Below are positions 49,810-62,094 of a stretch of 64,000 nucleotides of DNA, in pieces. The stretch covers positions 15,908,780-15,972,779 of the forward strand of contig NC_089280.1 of NCBI RefSeq assembly GCF_963678975.1. Direction: 5' to 3'. Under the pieces are notes generated by a model. The model had not been told where the DNA came from, ran no database searches, and was given only the letters and a program-made list of their open reading frames with translations. The position numbers and the translations under genes are program-made. Position 1 is the stretch's first letter; every line of letters starts with the position of its first letter. Source of the stretch: Dysidea avara. Its lineage: Eukaryota > Porifera > Demospongiae > Dictyoceratida > Dysideidae.

Positions 49810-50733
49810 TCATCCAGAGAAAAATCCAGACAGAGCATACAACAATGACGATTTTTCACTGTCTCCTGTAGGATGATAACAACAATGACATACATTTACA
49901 TAAAGGCCAACTGTGTACCTTTACTGATAGTCACTTGATGGGTTAGTTGATCTACAGCACTTCCATCTCTTATTGTGAACACTAGACACTGATATTTACC
50001 ATCATGTTTCACAGAGTGGACAGTGAGGTGGTGAGTGGTGCCTTGTAGTGACCTGAAGCTGGGAGACACAGAAAAAGAGTGATCATCATCTCCATTTTGG
50101 ATGATAGAACTTTTATAAAACCATCCCACCCAGTATTGATTTGGATCACCATCCACTTCACATGACAAAGTGATGGGTAGACCAGGTCTAGTAACAGTAG
50201 CATTGAGTGGGGGACTGACTATCTTTGGTTTGGATGTCACTGCGTGAGAATAAACATGCATATGTTACATTATGTAAAAGCAGCTACGTGTATAACATTA
50301 GTGTTAAAATCCTATACTAATCAGAGTATGGGGAATTTTATATTACATACCTTGAATTGTTTTAGTTGTCCTTGCCCTTGTATTAGTGTAGCAGTTCAAG
50401 TCAAAGGTAACATCACTTTTTAAACAAGTGATAATGAAGTTGTTGATGTAGTGTGAGGGTTGTAAGTGTTTGTGTGATACAGCACTTCCCTCAATTGAAC
50501 AGTTTGGGTCTTTTTCTGAGATTCGCATATATGCTGGCTTATGTTTACCAATGAAAATACAGCTTCCACTGACTGCTTCTCCAGCATAAATAGTGGATGA
50601 AATGTGCAGCTCTACAATATTTCCTGAAACTATTAAACAACACATACATTATAACTATAACTATTGCTTGTGACTTCTCACCTATAAAACAGAGTGACAT
50701 TGTAACTAACATCAGCACACAAACTGTTGTCAT
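49810..50733 (-). CDS. Secreted Ig-domain protein with one four-Cys domain (gene 7, isolated member)
   Basis: Exons: 50733-50682, 50623-50351, 50239-49919 and 49865-49810; 233 aa, phase-1 introns throughout. The signal peptide is MTTVCVLMLVTMSLCFI, related to that of gene 1. The single four-Cys domain (91 codons) has the four Cys in SGSC, PNC, ITC and LNC, but is otherwise well diverged from both other classes. The Ig domain is almost identical to genes 1, 3, 4 and 6. The acceptor side of the preceding intron is the same as in genes 1 and 4. The tail ends LLYALSGFFSG. This gene lies outside the two 15-kb segments and is therefore an older family member, yet it shares the near-invariant Ig exon. 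Confidence 0.82.
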
Positions 50734-50807
50734 GATCCCAGTGATTTATATTGTATATTGACATCAGATGATCATACACTGGCTTAAAGTGTAAATAAGC
50801 CGGCTCC

Positions 50808-50876
50808 CTTTATAGGCTAACTTGGCTTTTAACTTCCCCTGATTAGAAGTAGATCCACCTTAGGTGGTTCCCCTCA
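50808..50876 (-). promoter_or_regulatory. Core promoter of gene 7
   Basis: On the minus strand, AGGGGAAC (about 50867-50874) and AGGGGAAGTTAA (about 50830-50840) precede CTATAAAGGG (TATA at 50808-50814). The spacing matches the other family promoters. Confidence 0.58.
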
Positions 50877-51489
50877 GACGAAATAGAGTGATACGTTAAA
50901 ATAATTTTACTGCAGGGAATTTCAGTTACTTTTTGTTTGTTATAGCTGTATAGTGCTTTGCTAAGTTACAATTATTTGATGTCACTGTAAGCTTACATAG
51001 GTTGATATGATGATCCTCCCATATTATTAACTTGGAATCTTGTTTGGCATCACTTAATGTGTGAGAATTGATCTCACCTGCGACATCAACAAATATTTAA
51101 ACCTCATCAGGCATTTGACTTTTGTGTAATGAGAACAATTAAGTTAGTTTTTTTGTTTTGCTGACATTGGATTGATCACAAGGTGATGTAGGAAAAGCAC
51201 TTTTTAAAACAAGAGAGCAGATTTCTTGGCAATACAATAATCAGGTATGGCTATGTCTCATAGTATTAATAACATTACATTAAATCCAACCATAAATTTC
51301 TAAGCATGCTGTAGCTGGTTGGGTATAAATAATAAGTGTCCTAGCTTAGATAAAAAGGTTTTAAGTGACATTTGCTATTAATTAATTAATTCTAAGTACT
51401 GCACAAGCAAGTATTGAGAGGGGAATATATACCAGATGGAAAATGTTTCACTGTTATCATAACTTCCTATGAATGTACTTAGTGGAGAT

Positions 51490-51592
51490 CATTGTATGAT
51501 GACAATGGGTAGACAAGTATGGGCTAAAGGTCATCATGTGAGTAAGTATTTCAAGGGGGATAAGTTTATAAGTCCCATCTGATAATATTTAT
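51490..51592 (+). promoter_or_regulatory. Conserved upstream module (gene 7)
   Basis: ATCATTGTATGATGACAATG, GGGCTAAAGGTCA (51521-51533), CAAGGGGGATAAGTTTA and AAGTCCCATCTGATAAT. It is ~0.8 kb upstream of gene 7. Confidence 0.5.
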
Positions 51593-53576
51593 CACTAAGT
51601 GATACTATATGTTAGCTAACAAAGGGTAAGTTACCAAATTTTATCTGTGATGATACTCACTACTTTTTGTACATTACAAAGGGACAGTATAGCTAGTAAA
51701 TGAACCACTATGTAATATATATAAGAAGTCACTGATTGATCCAGAAGAAATTCGAGATCTCAACTGTATGGCTTCTTTGAGTATTTACTTGTAATGCAAA
51801 CTGTCTGTAGCTCAAGGGGATATTTTATGTATTTAATTTGAAAGAGTGTTAGCACAATTTGGTTTTCACACTGGGAAGTGGCAGTGGTTAACATCAAGAG
51901 AGTTTCACAACAACTTAATTAACATTGTAGAAGCTATTCATGTAGTTGCAAGCTTTGCAGACCCTTAGTGTGATAGTAACAGATTAGCACATTTATGGTT
52001 TAAAATGTTGTGTGATTTGTTTTGCTGTTAACCACTCACGTGATTACTTCTAGCCTATGTATACACATTTTTACCCATTGCATGCAATGATTGTCCCAAG
52101 TGTACGTATTAACAGAAAGGTATGTAGTGAGACTACACTATATTAGTATTCCCCATGGCATACCTACATACAATCTCATGTGTAACATACAAGTAACACT
52201 GGACCAATTTACTCTATATGCACCTACAAGTGTACGTACTTGAACAACTGGTCTTGCATGCATATACAAATTGAGTATGGGAGATAATTAATGAAGCTGA
52301 AGGGTTACTAAGGTGTGAATGTGAATGCCCATGTTGCTTTGCTGTCTATAGCCAGACTCTTAAATCTGTAGCAATACTTAGAAATGAAACCTAAATTTAT
52401 GAGCAGTTATCCATCCAGTTTTCTTTATGCATAAACCTTGTTTTTATGATGTAGCTACTACCAACACTTTCAATTAATAATAATGCTTTCATTGCTATGA
52501 TGCAAGTTAACCTGAACCATGTCTGTGGCATCACCCATTGGTAGGCTGTAATCCCTTTAGCCCACACATCCATGAGTCTGGTTATATTGTTAGCAAATGA
52601 ATTCCTTTACAGGAATTGCAATATAATTAGCTGGTGTTTCTTCCTATTGTGCATGCTGCCAACCTGTGTGGTGTGGATGGGCAATACAATGATAGCCTAT
52701 ACAAGTGCTGATCCATAGTTTGATGGTGTTATACATATACAGGTGCAGTTTTATATGCAGCCTCTCTCCTACGGACACCTTTCATGCATCTCCATGAGTT
52801 CATCATTGACTCAAGTTCCAGCACTTGCAGACTAAACACTATTATAGGAATGCTATACAGTCTTGGTAGTACAACCTACTCCAAAACAGTCATCATTTGG
52901 TTTTTAGGAAGTAGGATGTATTTTGACTGCAAACTACAGCATGTGCTATAGTGCTTGGGCACTTCCAACTATACATTCTGTTATAAATTCAATATCAGGA
53001 AGAGCTTAGAACATTACTGCTTCTGCCAGTACACAATAGTTCACATTAGGTAGCATTAACAATATAACCGTACAGATCTTTGCCTTCCTGACTTTGTCAA
53101 TATTGCATCTGAGTGGCCTATAAACAAGGTGCATATATTAATGAATATTAATTTTAAGGATCTTAATTGTTTAATAGCAACTGATTCGATTTCAAACATA
53201 TGTGTTATTACAATGACTGTACCATGACTGTTCTATATCAGAGTATATGTCTATGCTTGTAAAATTCTTTTGTAGTTACCTGGTTATATGTAGGAGAGGA
53301 CTGTTGGGAGGATGCCCTAGCTTGTGCTCCTTCCAAATCTACCTTGCAGAAGCTATGGTTTACACATGCAGGGTACTTGAAGAGCTAAACTTGAAAGTGG
53401 GCGAAGAGGAGCATTTACCTAAATGTCTCATCTTGATGCTGGATCTGTCATTGCATATGGTAGCTGTCTAAAGGGGTATGATGGAATTCATCAAATCTTA
53501 ACTAAGATTTAGCATTAAGATATAATGATTTTGATCATTAGATGTTTAAAAGGTATTTAGAATGGGTAGTGTCTTT
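51593..53576. other. Gene-free stretch upstream of gene 7
   Basis: Includes a further inverted weak relative of the module at about 52550-52580 (minus strand ATGGATGTGTGGGCTAAAGG). A 74-codon open stretch at 53247-53471 has no recognisable domain. No gene supported. Confidence 0.45.
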
Positions 53577-54250
53577 GCAGGAGTGGATCCAGAGGGATTT
53601 CTGAGATTTCTTGAAATTGGTCAAGCAATTAAAAATATATTTTGCATTGGTACAAACATTTAGAATGGGCACAGCCAGTAGCTAAAATTCAATCTTAGAC
53701 TATAGCTGACATCTTAAAGAACTAGTAGTGGAACATATAGGTATCAGCTGCACATGATCAAATCTATAGTGTTTTGAAGTATAGCATAATTTACAGTCTC
53801 ATGGCTCAAATTACACTAGCTGTCCAAACAGTAGAGAGGGTAAGTGTGAGTGGAGAGGGCAAGTGAAATGACTCTAATAGCCATCCTAATAGAACAGTCG
53901 CATTTATATCTCTCTTAAAAACTGTAAATAGCTATAGCTAGCTAGCTACTGAATTACTGGTAACAGCACAGAGAAATACTCTAAAATCATATCTCAGGGC
54001 GTTTACAACATGACAATTTTCCTGGCATCTATATCTGTTGTATAACTGTCCCACGCATGTACCCCTAACTCTTTGGCCTGCTCCACCAGTACCATCACCT
54101 CTGATATTGTGCAAGTATTAGTATTAGTTTGTTTCAATAAGTTCTAAACATATGTGAAGAAAACACCACTGAGCTTTTAAAGATTCTTTTGTGAAAATTG
54201 CTACATAGTATTCAAAATTTCCTGGGAATGCATCCCTCCAGACTATCTTA
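53577..54250. mobile_element. GGATCCAGAGG-type short element, partial
   Basis: Starts CAGGAGTGGATCCAGAGG. The body shares GGGCACAGCCAGTAGCTAAA and ACAGTCTCATGGCTCAAA with 42224-43090. Two mini-repeat copies (ACTCTAATAG, CCTAATAGAACAGTC) are at about 53870-53902. The end is unclear. Confidence 0.4.
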
Positions 54251-54641
54251 GATTTAGCATGCTATAAGTGTGCTTGAAGCAGGAAATTTGAAAACTAGTT
54301 ACCAAAATTCTTGGAGTTACCCTTGAATTGGATTTTATTTGCCAATACATTAGCATGGAGAGTACACTATGAAATAATTTCCAATGTTTACAAGTCATCT
54401 GCATTACTGATGTGCTGGGTCTTCAAGGACTCGCCTTGTTCTCAGGCAAGAACATATGCATGAAAATGCATCTCAATTACTACTCTACACTGTGGAGGCC
54501 TTAGCTATTTATTAAAAGACATGAATAAATAATTTATAAATTATTTCATAAAAATGCAAAGGCATGCTAGAAAGTCTATGCTTTCAGATTATTCAACACA
54601 CTACAAAACAACCATCTCAGCTAGTTATGCTGCCACCAATG

Positions 54642-55494
54642 CAGGGGAGGATCCAGGGGAGGGGCTTTGGGGGCTGAAGCCCTTCCCCTTCACTTTTAGG
54701 CCTTACTTGATCAATATGCTGAGTATTATAATGAAAGTTTGTCTTAGCATAATTATATGATCACTAATAATACAAATACTCATAAAACAACCTTATAAAC
54801 ATCTTTCCAAGGCATTATGGATTCATGCTAAAGGTTATGTAACAAGGACCCGGATCAGCATTGGAGGTATATAAGATTGAGATACTCTAATAGAGCAGTC
54901 ACCTAACTACTCTAATAGAACAATCACTGGAGAATATAGTTGATTCTGTTATGGAATTTTTCCAAATCTGCCTGCACCTATACATACAATGAAGTGCATT
55001 GGTCTGTTTACAAGGCTTGATTCATCTACTTGTGTAGTTAATATGTATGGCAATACTTAATTTAGATACACAATTTCCATTGAAAATGCTCTCAGATTCA
55101 ATCTCGTATCATTCAAATTTCAAAATTTTCCACCTCTTCAACATTATTATTCTAACATGCACCTATTGTTGTGCAATTGTGAGAGGGTGCATCATGTGCT
55201 TGGTTGTCAGTACCTACCCAAACTTTTCCATTAACAAAATACTTTAGAGAGCCATACCTATAAGCAGTGTATAAATATCTACAGGCAGAAATATGAATTT
55301 TATATGGAAATGTCTCCAAATTGCAGTATTTTAGCATCTATTTTTCAAACATTTCCTGGGGGGGGGGCATGCCCCCAGACCCCCCTAGTTCCAGCATGCT
55401 TTGCATGCTGGGAGATGTGTAAAGCACACCACTACCCAAGAGATTAGTACTTTGAGTTAGGCCCCCCCTTTTATAAATCCTAGATCCGCCCCTG
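54642..55494. mobile_element. GGGGCGGATCTAG-type element with inverted ends
   Basis: Left end CAGGGGAGGATCCAGGGG; right end, reverse-complemented, CAGGGGCGGATCTAGG. The right half has GGGGGGGGCATGCCCCC then AGACCCCCCTAG, and a GCATGCTTTGCATGC hairpin. A CAATG sequence flanks both ends. Contains the mini-repeat pair at 54875-54928. Non-coding. Confidence 0.6.
54875..54928 (+). repeat. ACTCTAATAGAGCAGTC mini-repeat pair
   Basis: GATTGAGATACTCTAATAGA then GCAGTCACCTAACTACTC and TAATAGAACAATCAC, inside the 54642-55494 element. Confidence 0.75.
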
Positions 55495-57129
55495 CAATGT
55501 ACATTTATGAAATAGCTAGTTAACTAGCTGACATCTTTTTTTCTTCATCACAACTCTTAACAAATCCATCAGACAAGTTAAACTGCATTGATTTTTCACA
55601 ACTGTCACTACAAGAACTTCTGGTAAGTGAACTAATGCATAAGACAATCAATACTAATTCAACTACTTTTTTGATCTACCTAGACTATTGTCTTACCAAT
55701 AATAATCACAATCCGGCAAATCTGACAATAGCAGTTAAGCAGAAACTGAAGAAATTTAGTGAATATCTTTTTAGCCAACTTCTACAATATAGCTATACTC
55801 TTGGTACAATAAAAAATTAGTAGTGAATTTCACTATACTAATTTCTGCCACAATTTCTACTCACTAGCTAGCTATTTTTATGCAGTGATAGTCACTACTT
55901 TTGTAGCGACCTTCACTACTTTCTTGTAGCGACCTTCACTACTTTCTTGTAGCTACCCTCGTGGATTGGTAATGATGGTCAGTTGCTACAAAAACAATAT
56001 GAAGCTAGTGACTGTCACTAGCTACCTTAAAAAATAGTGCATTGTGGTAGGCATCATGATCACTACCTTTAGTAGTGATGTTCACCACCGCCCACCAATA
56101 ATGGCAGACCTGAAAACCAGCATTGCCAGTAAATGAATGCTGCTACCTTGTCTGTACTGAATCTGAACAAGAAATGTGCAACCACTAAGAAGATGGTCTA
56201 CTGTTTTATCGTGGCTGTGACACAGCCAACAACTGGGAAAAACTGGCAGTTGGTAAATTCTACACTTTTTATTAAGTTTACTGTAAGGCTATTATAAAGT
56301 AATCTGTTTCTGGGGTAAAACCATTATTAGTATGCAATTACAATCAGTATGAATTCTGAGGGACTGCTATGTTAGAGTATAACTGTTCTCCCACGGAAGA
56401 TATTAAAAGCCACATTATACAATCTGAGGTATAATCTTATGCCCAATTTTAAGGTATTGAATCTCACACCTACAAGCAATAAATCTCAAATTTCCATTAA
56501 AGCTTAGTAAATTTTATGTATCTGTACATAGTTTGTATCACTTCATGTGATAGTTAAATCAGAGTTCTAGATTGAGACTGGAGTTGCCAAGAGCAGACCA
56601 CAGTGGGATATGGGATAAAAGAAGCAGAGTATTTTGACTGTTATCTTAATGTTATTCGAGTTATATTTTAATGTGAGCTGGGCCATATGTTCTATAGTGT
56701 TCTAAAATGATCATGTGATGGCATGAATACCCCTGCAAGATGAATTTGGAGAACAGTTAGTGGCTGATCATTGTGAAAGATGCCAAGGATAAAAATGCAA
56801 TAGCAGGATACATATATCAGTTTGCACAAGTATGATTTCAATGTGTGTGGGTCCGGGACCACTCATGATTATGATTAAATACGGGTAAAGGCAAAGCCTG
56901 TATACCTGATCAATGCATTAACATTATACAAAAATAATCTAAAATCTAGTAAAATCTAACAGTGATTTAAAAGTGTTAATTGTGAAGTACAAACTGTTCC
57001 CAATCAATAATCATTCTATTCATAAAGTAATTTGATCTGCACAATGAATAATCTCGAATGTTGTTTAAACAATTTAAACTAGTGCTCCCTGGTAGTAGTA
57101 GTAGTAGTGGAGTAGGTGTATAAATTAGT
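55495..57129. other. Gene-free stretch with a short tandem repeat
   Basis: At about 55885-55970 the block TTCACTACTTTCTTGTAGCG is present about three times, with inverted relatives (TAGTGACTGTCACTAGCTACC) near 56010. A (TAG)n tract lies at about 57093-57108. No gene supported. Confidence 0.5.
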
Positions 57130-57420
57130 AAAGTCAGAGCTGAAGCAGTGGTGGAGAACAGTACTTAAAAGTGGGGGGAGGGGGGAGAGAGAAAGTCAGG
57201 TGGGATGGCTGTAACTGAGTTACAAAAAATTTTAAAATCATCAGCTGTACTTTGCACACTAGCATGCAAAGTAAGCCAACACTAGGGGGGTCTGGGGGCA
57301 TGCTGAGATTTGAATGCTTTGAGATTGAATCTGAGAGCATTTTCAGTGATACATGTGAACTTGAATAGGATACTCCTATAAATATTATGACAATGACTAT
57401 CATCAAGATACTTACATCAG
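57130..57420 (-). mobile_element. GGGGCGGATC-family fragment, inverted
   Basis: GATTGAATCTGAGAGCATTT is the reverse complement of a block near 55085 in the 54642-55494 element. It also holds GGGGGGTCTGGGGGCATGC. Partial copy. Confidence 0.45.
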
Positions 57421-57529
57421 TAAAATTGATTAAGGTATTTCAGATAGACCCATGCTCTTGATTACGTACAGATTATTAGATATACGTGTTAATGAAGACA
57501 TATTGAATAAATTGCATAGCAGGACTAGC

Positions 57530-58080
57530 TTATGTGATTCCGCTGAATGTTCTATTAGAGTAATTAGGTGACTGCTCTACTATATTGATCTCGTGCACTG
57601 ATTCCATTTCTGCATAGTAAAACAAGGTGCTAATGACTACAATAGTTGCTTTACTTTGGAAACTGAGCATTGGAATTAGTGAGGGGAGCAACTCCCCCCT
57701 CCCCCTTTTCTGCTCCCCTGAGCTGAAGTAATCATTAAGAAATTTGTATAGAAAAATTATGTCACCCTTCTGGCATCTATACAACAGTGATGGTAAGGAT
57801 ACAGCCTCTTAATATAGGATTTGTCATGTAAAAATGGGAGGAGAAGGGTAGCTCTACATTGTACCTTTTCAACCTTTCTCTGATCAAGAATAAATAGTGG
57901 TCCCCAAATGGCATCACTGTATTCCAAGATGGTGCAGTAAACAACTTAGATGACATGTCAAAGCCAAGATATTCAAAGGATTCTTGATCATGCCAAGTAC
58001 TCGCTTAGCTTTTGTGGTAACTTCAGTGATATGATTATGGAACCTTTTCACACTGCATGTGTACCCGTTGCTCCGAGACT
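57530..58080 (-). mobile_element. LINE 3'-end fragment (CR1/L2-like)
   Basis: Minus-strand pieces: KRFHNHITEVTTKAKRVLGM, then LEY.DAIWGP, then REKVEKVQCRAT-like coding in changing frames, then RCQKGDIIFLYKFLNDYF. This is the thumb and C-terminal tail of a LINE reverse transcriptase. It is broken by frameshifts and 5'-truncated near 58080, where an opposite-strand fragment begins. Confidence 0.6.
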
Positions 58081-58535
58081 CCTCCTGGCTCCTGCATGAA
58101 CGGTCCAGTGTGCCCATACAGCAGGCTGATCATGCCAAATATCTTGGAGCGTCTGTAGATAAAAATCTAAATTGGAATGAGCACACAAGACAACAAGTTG
58201 TAAGTAATGCAAACAAAGTGAGAGGGTTCCTTCAGCATTATCTTAAGAAGTATTCACCAGATGTTAAAACATTATTGCTTGTTTCCCCAATATTAGAATA
58301 TGCCCGTGTAGCCTGGTCACCATACCATCAATGTAATGTACATACTTGGATGGCCCACTTTAGAAAGCAGACGCAACACCCTAAGAACTCTTATGATGTA
58401 TAAAATTATGAAGAACTTGGTAGATGTACCTACTGATACAACTTTACAGCTGAGACGACATACTGAGAAACTTCAATGGCTACATACACATGACACATGT
58501 ATGACAATACTCATATCTGAGTTTGTACATTAATG
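58060..58535 (+). mobile_element. LINE reverse-transcriptase thumb fragment
   Basis: ADHAKYLGASVDKNLNWNEH, ANKVRGFLQHYLKKYSPDVK and PILEYARVAWSPYHQCN, then in other frames LMMYKIMKNLVDVPTD. These are typical of the region after the RT catalytic core in CR1/jockey/Rex-like LINEs. Truncated at both ends; frameshifted near 58370. Confidence 0.65.
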
Positions 58536-58936
58536 GAAATAATAAATAACAGTTACTACTCCTCGTAATTAATGTAGTCATTATTATCTATACATGGTGC
58601 AATTAAGAGTCAATGGAGTTTAATAGCTAGGTTATGCGGAGTGCAGGTCTGGCACTACTATACTGGACAGCCACTAATTATTGATGCATCCAGGAGGACC
58701 AGCCCCAAGAAAAATCAAATACACACGTACATTATGACTACTTGTACACATGTAATTACATTAGCTAACTACAAATAAACCAACTGACTCGAATTCAGTA
58801 AATGGTGGCCCCATGGGGTAGCTATAAGTGGTTCCAATTTGATCATGACTGCTAGCCTCTAGACCAGACCCTTAGAATTGTATGTCCCCGAAAGAAAACT
58901 TGCTACCTTTTGTCAATTTTGTAAAGTGATTAAATT

Positions 58937-59034
58937 CAAGGCGGTTAAAGTTCATAGATAACAATAAGTATTTTAGAGGCGTTTAAGGCGGTTAAAGTTC
59001 ATAGATAACAATAAGTATTTTAGAGGCGTTTAGG
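58937..59034 (+). repeat. ~49-bp direct tandem duplication
   Basis: The block AGGCGGTTAAAGTTCATAG...TTTTAGAGGCGTTTA is present twice in succession, practically unchanged. Confidence 0.8.
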
Positions 59035-60284
59035 AAGTTGCGATACCCGGAGTAGTTTCTGATGAATTTATTACAAAAGTAGTCTCGCGTGGCCAAACCG
59101 CTTTTTCTCTCTTGTCATCGGGTAGGATGTAATCTGAGTGGCTTGGCCACTAAGGTTAGTTTACAGTTTACATTAAAATACTCCCTTTGTGATAAATAGT
59201 CCAGTATCCGCCAACTCGCGAGGTATCCGCCAGTGGGGCCGCTCACACAAACCGCCGGGAACGCGATTTTTGAATGTTTCAACCACAGAGTGGCCAAGAC
59301 TGTCTAGCCCTGGGTTCTCTACTATTTATTATACGATTTCAATATCATACATCGTCTCTTGAACCAAGCGCTGGCGGTTATTGATTAGCTAGAGGTTATT
59401 CGAAGGGGAGGTTGAGCTATAGATTATAGAGAGATGGTTGAGCAATGTAGCTAACAATAAACTTTTCGCGGATTTGTAAACGGTTTCTAATTTATTATAT
59501 GAAGGTCTATGGTAAAATTTTCACTATTAACCTACATGATATGTCCACCATACTATGCCACAACAACTGAACCCACCAGTGGATGGAAATGTAGCTAAAT
59601 GTAGCTAGTCAGTGCTGCAATTAATTCAGTAGAGAGAATTGTTACTATACAAACCAATGTAGAAGTAAACCCACATCTTAAGAATGCTTGTTGCTACATA
59701 TTCATATAGATTTTCAATTATATTACTATCCGGCATTCTCATCTCTTGTTTTACTATAGTTTTTATTGCTTGGATCCCTACCGTGTCATTTTTATTTAGT
59801 TTTTTTTTTTGTTATAGCTGTGATATGCTGTATAACCTAAATATTTCCAGGGAGGTGATTTCGAGGTTTTGGGGGTTATCAGTGAAAATTTTATCCTTAG
59901 GCCTCCATATAGCTATAGTCTAATACATTTTGGGATTGTTTGTAAATCTGCAAAAAAATTAAATTAGGTAACATTGTTCAACCCTGTGACCCTCAAAATA
60001 TTTAGGCTATACTGTACAATATATGACTGTTCTATTGAACATAGCTGTTGCATTACGGTGACTGCTTTATTAGAGTATTTTGAGTGGGCCTCAGGCGACT
60101 GGTTTACACAATATTTTCAAGGGGCATGGTTTTTCATGCCACTTTTTCACTGTAAGAGGTGTGGTTGATATGATCGATACGGCTAGGACATGTTGCGGTG
60201 CTTTGGTGCTCCTAGTTTGTAAAGAGGCATGGTCAATCCTAACATGCAGCTACGAGTACAGTGTCTACTAGCTAGCAATACCTC
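59035..60284. other. Gene-free stretch with a GC-richer patch
   Basis: 59090-59300 is richer in CG than its surroundings (CCGCCGGGAACGCG) but holds no recognisable gene. Degenerate mini-repeats occur at about 60025-60085. Confidence 0.4.
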
Positions 60285-60292
60285 TTACAGCA

Positions 60293-61121
60293 GGGGTGTA
60301 TCCATTCACTGGACTGGACTGGACTGCTGGACTCAAGTTTTTTTTGTTTTCTTGCCTATTATCACCAGACTTAACTAAAATAAGTGTCTTAGAAACTGAC
60401 ACCATTTACCACGAGACATAAAACTTGTACATTGATCACAAAAACTACACTAAAACCTTGGTACAGTTTTTTATCGTAATTTGCCTACTGCTAGCAATGT
60501 TTCAAGCACTGTGCACTGTTAACACTGCCGTCTTACCTATTTAGCCTTCTTTTGTGAAATAGCCACCATATAATATGTTTTACACCATTATGATATAGAA
60601 ATTGCCTGTAGTCTGTGCATTCACTCTAGCTTTGCCAGCTCTTTGGTTTATAATGTTTGTAAATAACAACGAGTATGCAGTGTTAAAGAATTGCTTCCCA
60701 ATGCACTCACTTTCAAACAGGAAGGTAAGGTTACACATATTTGCAAAAAAAATACAGTGGGTGTAACAGGAGTTCAAACCGAAGTTATAGACCTCCAAAA
60801 CTATATAGCACCTTTTCAAACATATTTAATATAGCTAGCATCTTTAAACAGGCCGCAGGACCAGGTATCTTACACTTGTGCTGTAACGATTTAAAAAAAG
60901 ATAGACTACGGTTAGCTGTATGTGCCTCTTTTTAATGCAAGACATGACATTGAGAGGAGAGCCCTAGCTTCAAGTGTGATGTACTACTCTATGAAATCAC
61001 TTTTGGTGGTTGAAAAAGGTGTTTGTGGTTTGAAAAATGTGTTTGAGCAAATTTTATGTGAGTCCAGTAGTTCAGTCCAGTAGTCCAGTCCAGTAGTCCA
61101 GTCCAGTGAATGGATACACCC
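60293..61121. mobile_element. hAT-type miniature element, GGGTGTATCCATTC ends
   Basis: Perfect 8-bp duplications TTACAGCA at 60285-60292 and 61122-61129. The inverted ends GGGTGTATCCATTCACTGGA are followed by subterminal GGACT/AGTCC tandem repeats. 829 bp, no transposase. Confidence 0.85.
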
Positions 61122-61129
61122 TTACAGCA

Positions 61130-62086
61130 GCATAAGTGCTTTAAATAGTTTTGGGGTGTCTAAATACAGAAAGTGTCAAAATGGAAATTCATGCCACGAT
61201 ATGGTTTCGTTGCATGAAGACATGATGACCAGCATGATTGAAGATAAAAGGAAAGGCAAGACATAGAGAGCAGACACTCGTTGGAACCACAAAAGACATA
61301 CACCAAACATGTGATAATATCCAAATAGCAACAGCAGCTACAGATGTACCTACACTACTATGGATTGGCTACAAAAATCACTAGTACATTAAAAACACTT
61401 TGCTTGATAGACTATTATTATAAAGTAAGTTCTGATGTAAAGTACATGTGTGTATAGTGATGCTTGCTTTTGGTTTTGCTTTTTTCTTCCTAGCTCACTT
61501 TTTGTGTAGAACAGCATGATATATCCGTACTACTTTTTACCAGACCATACCACATTTGAAGTTATGCATGAGTATAGTTACATGTTAAGTAGAAATTTTA
61601 AATTACTTTGTGAACGATCACATAATAAATACAGACACAGAATGAGTTTATTTCACTAAGCCTCAGCTTCAAATTTGCTTTGTTTGTATAATAAAAATAA
61701 CATTCTACACTTACTGGTTATAACATACATATCTATTCATGCTTGGAAATATTATGAGCTGTGGATATATATCTTATCTGTAGAGTCCTTTATGGAAAGT
61801 AAAATCACTGTTATTCCAGATGGAAAATCAAGTAAGTTATTGTTATAATTATCATCAATTTTGTCTAACAACAGGGTACACAAAAGGCTAAGTGACAAGG
61901 TGGTCCCCAGTGATACAAAAACTAAAATCTACAATAACGGTACAATTTGCAAGAACAAATAAAAGAACAATTAAGAGGACACACAGACATGTAATAGCTA
62001 GCAAACAAAATTATGCCAAGTTTTAATTTAATAGTCACAGGTAAGTTTATACATACCATACATTAGTGTTATTCCACATTGACAAG
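61130..62086. other. Gene-free stretch
   Basis: AT-rich. I see no gene, repeat or RNA that can be supported. Confidence 0.4.
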
Positions 62087-62094
62087 CAGCTACT

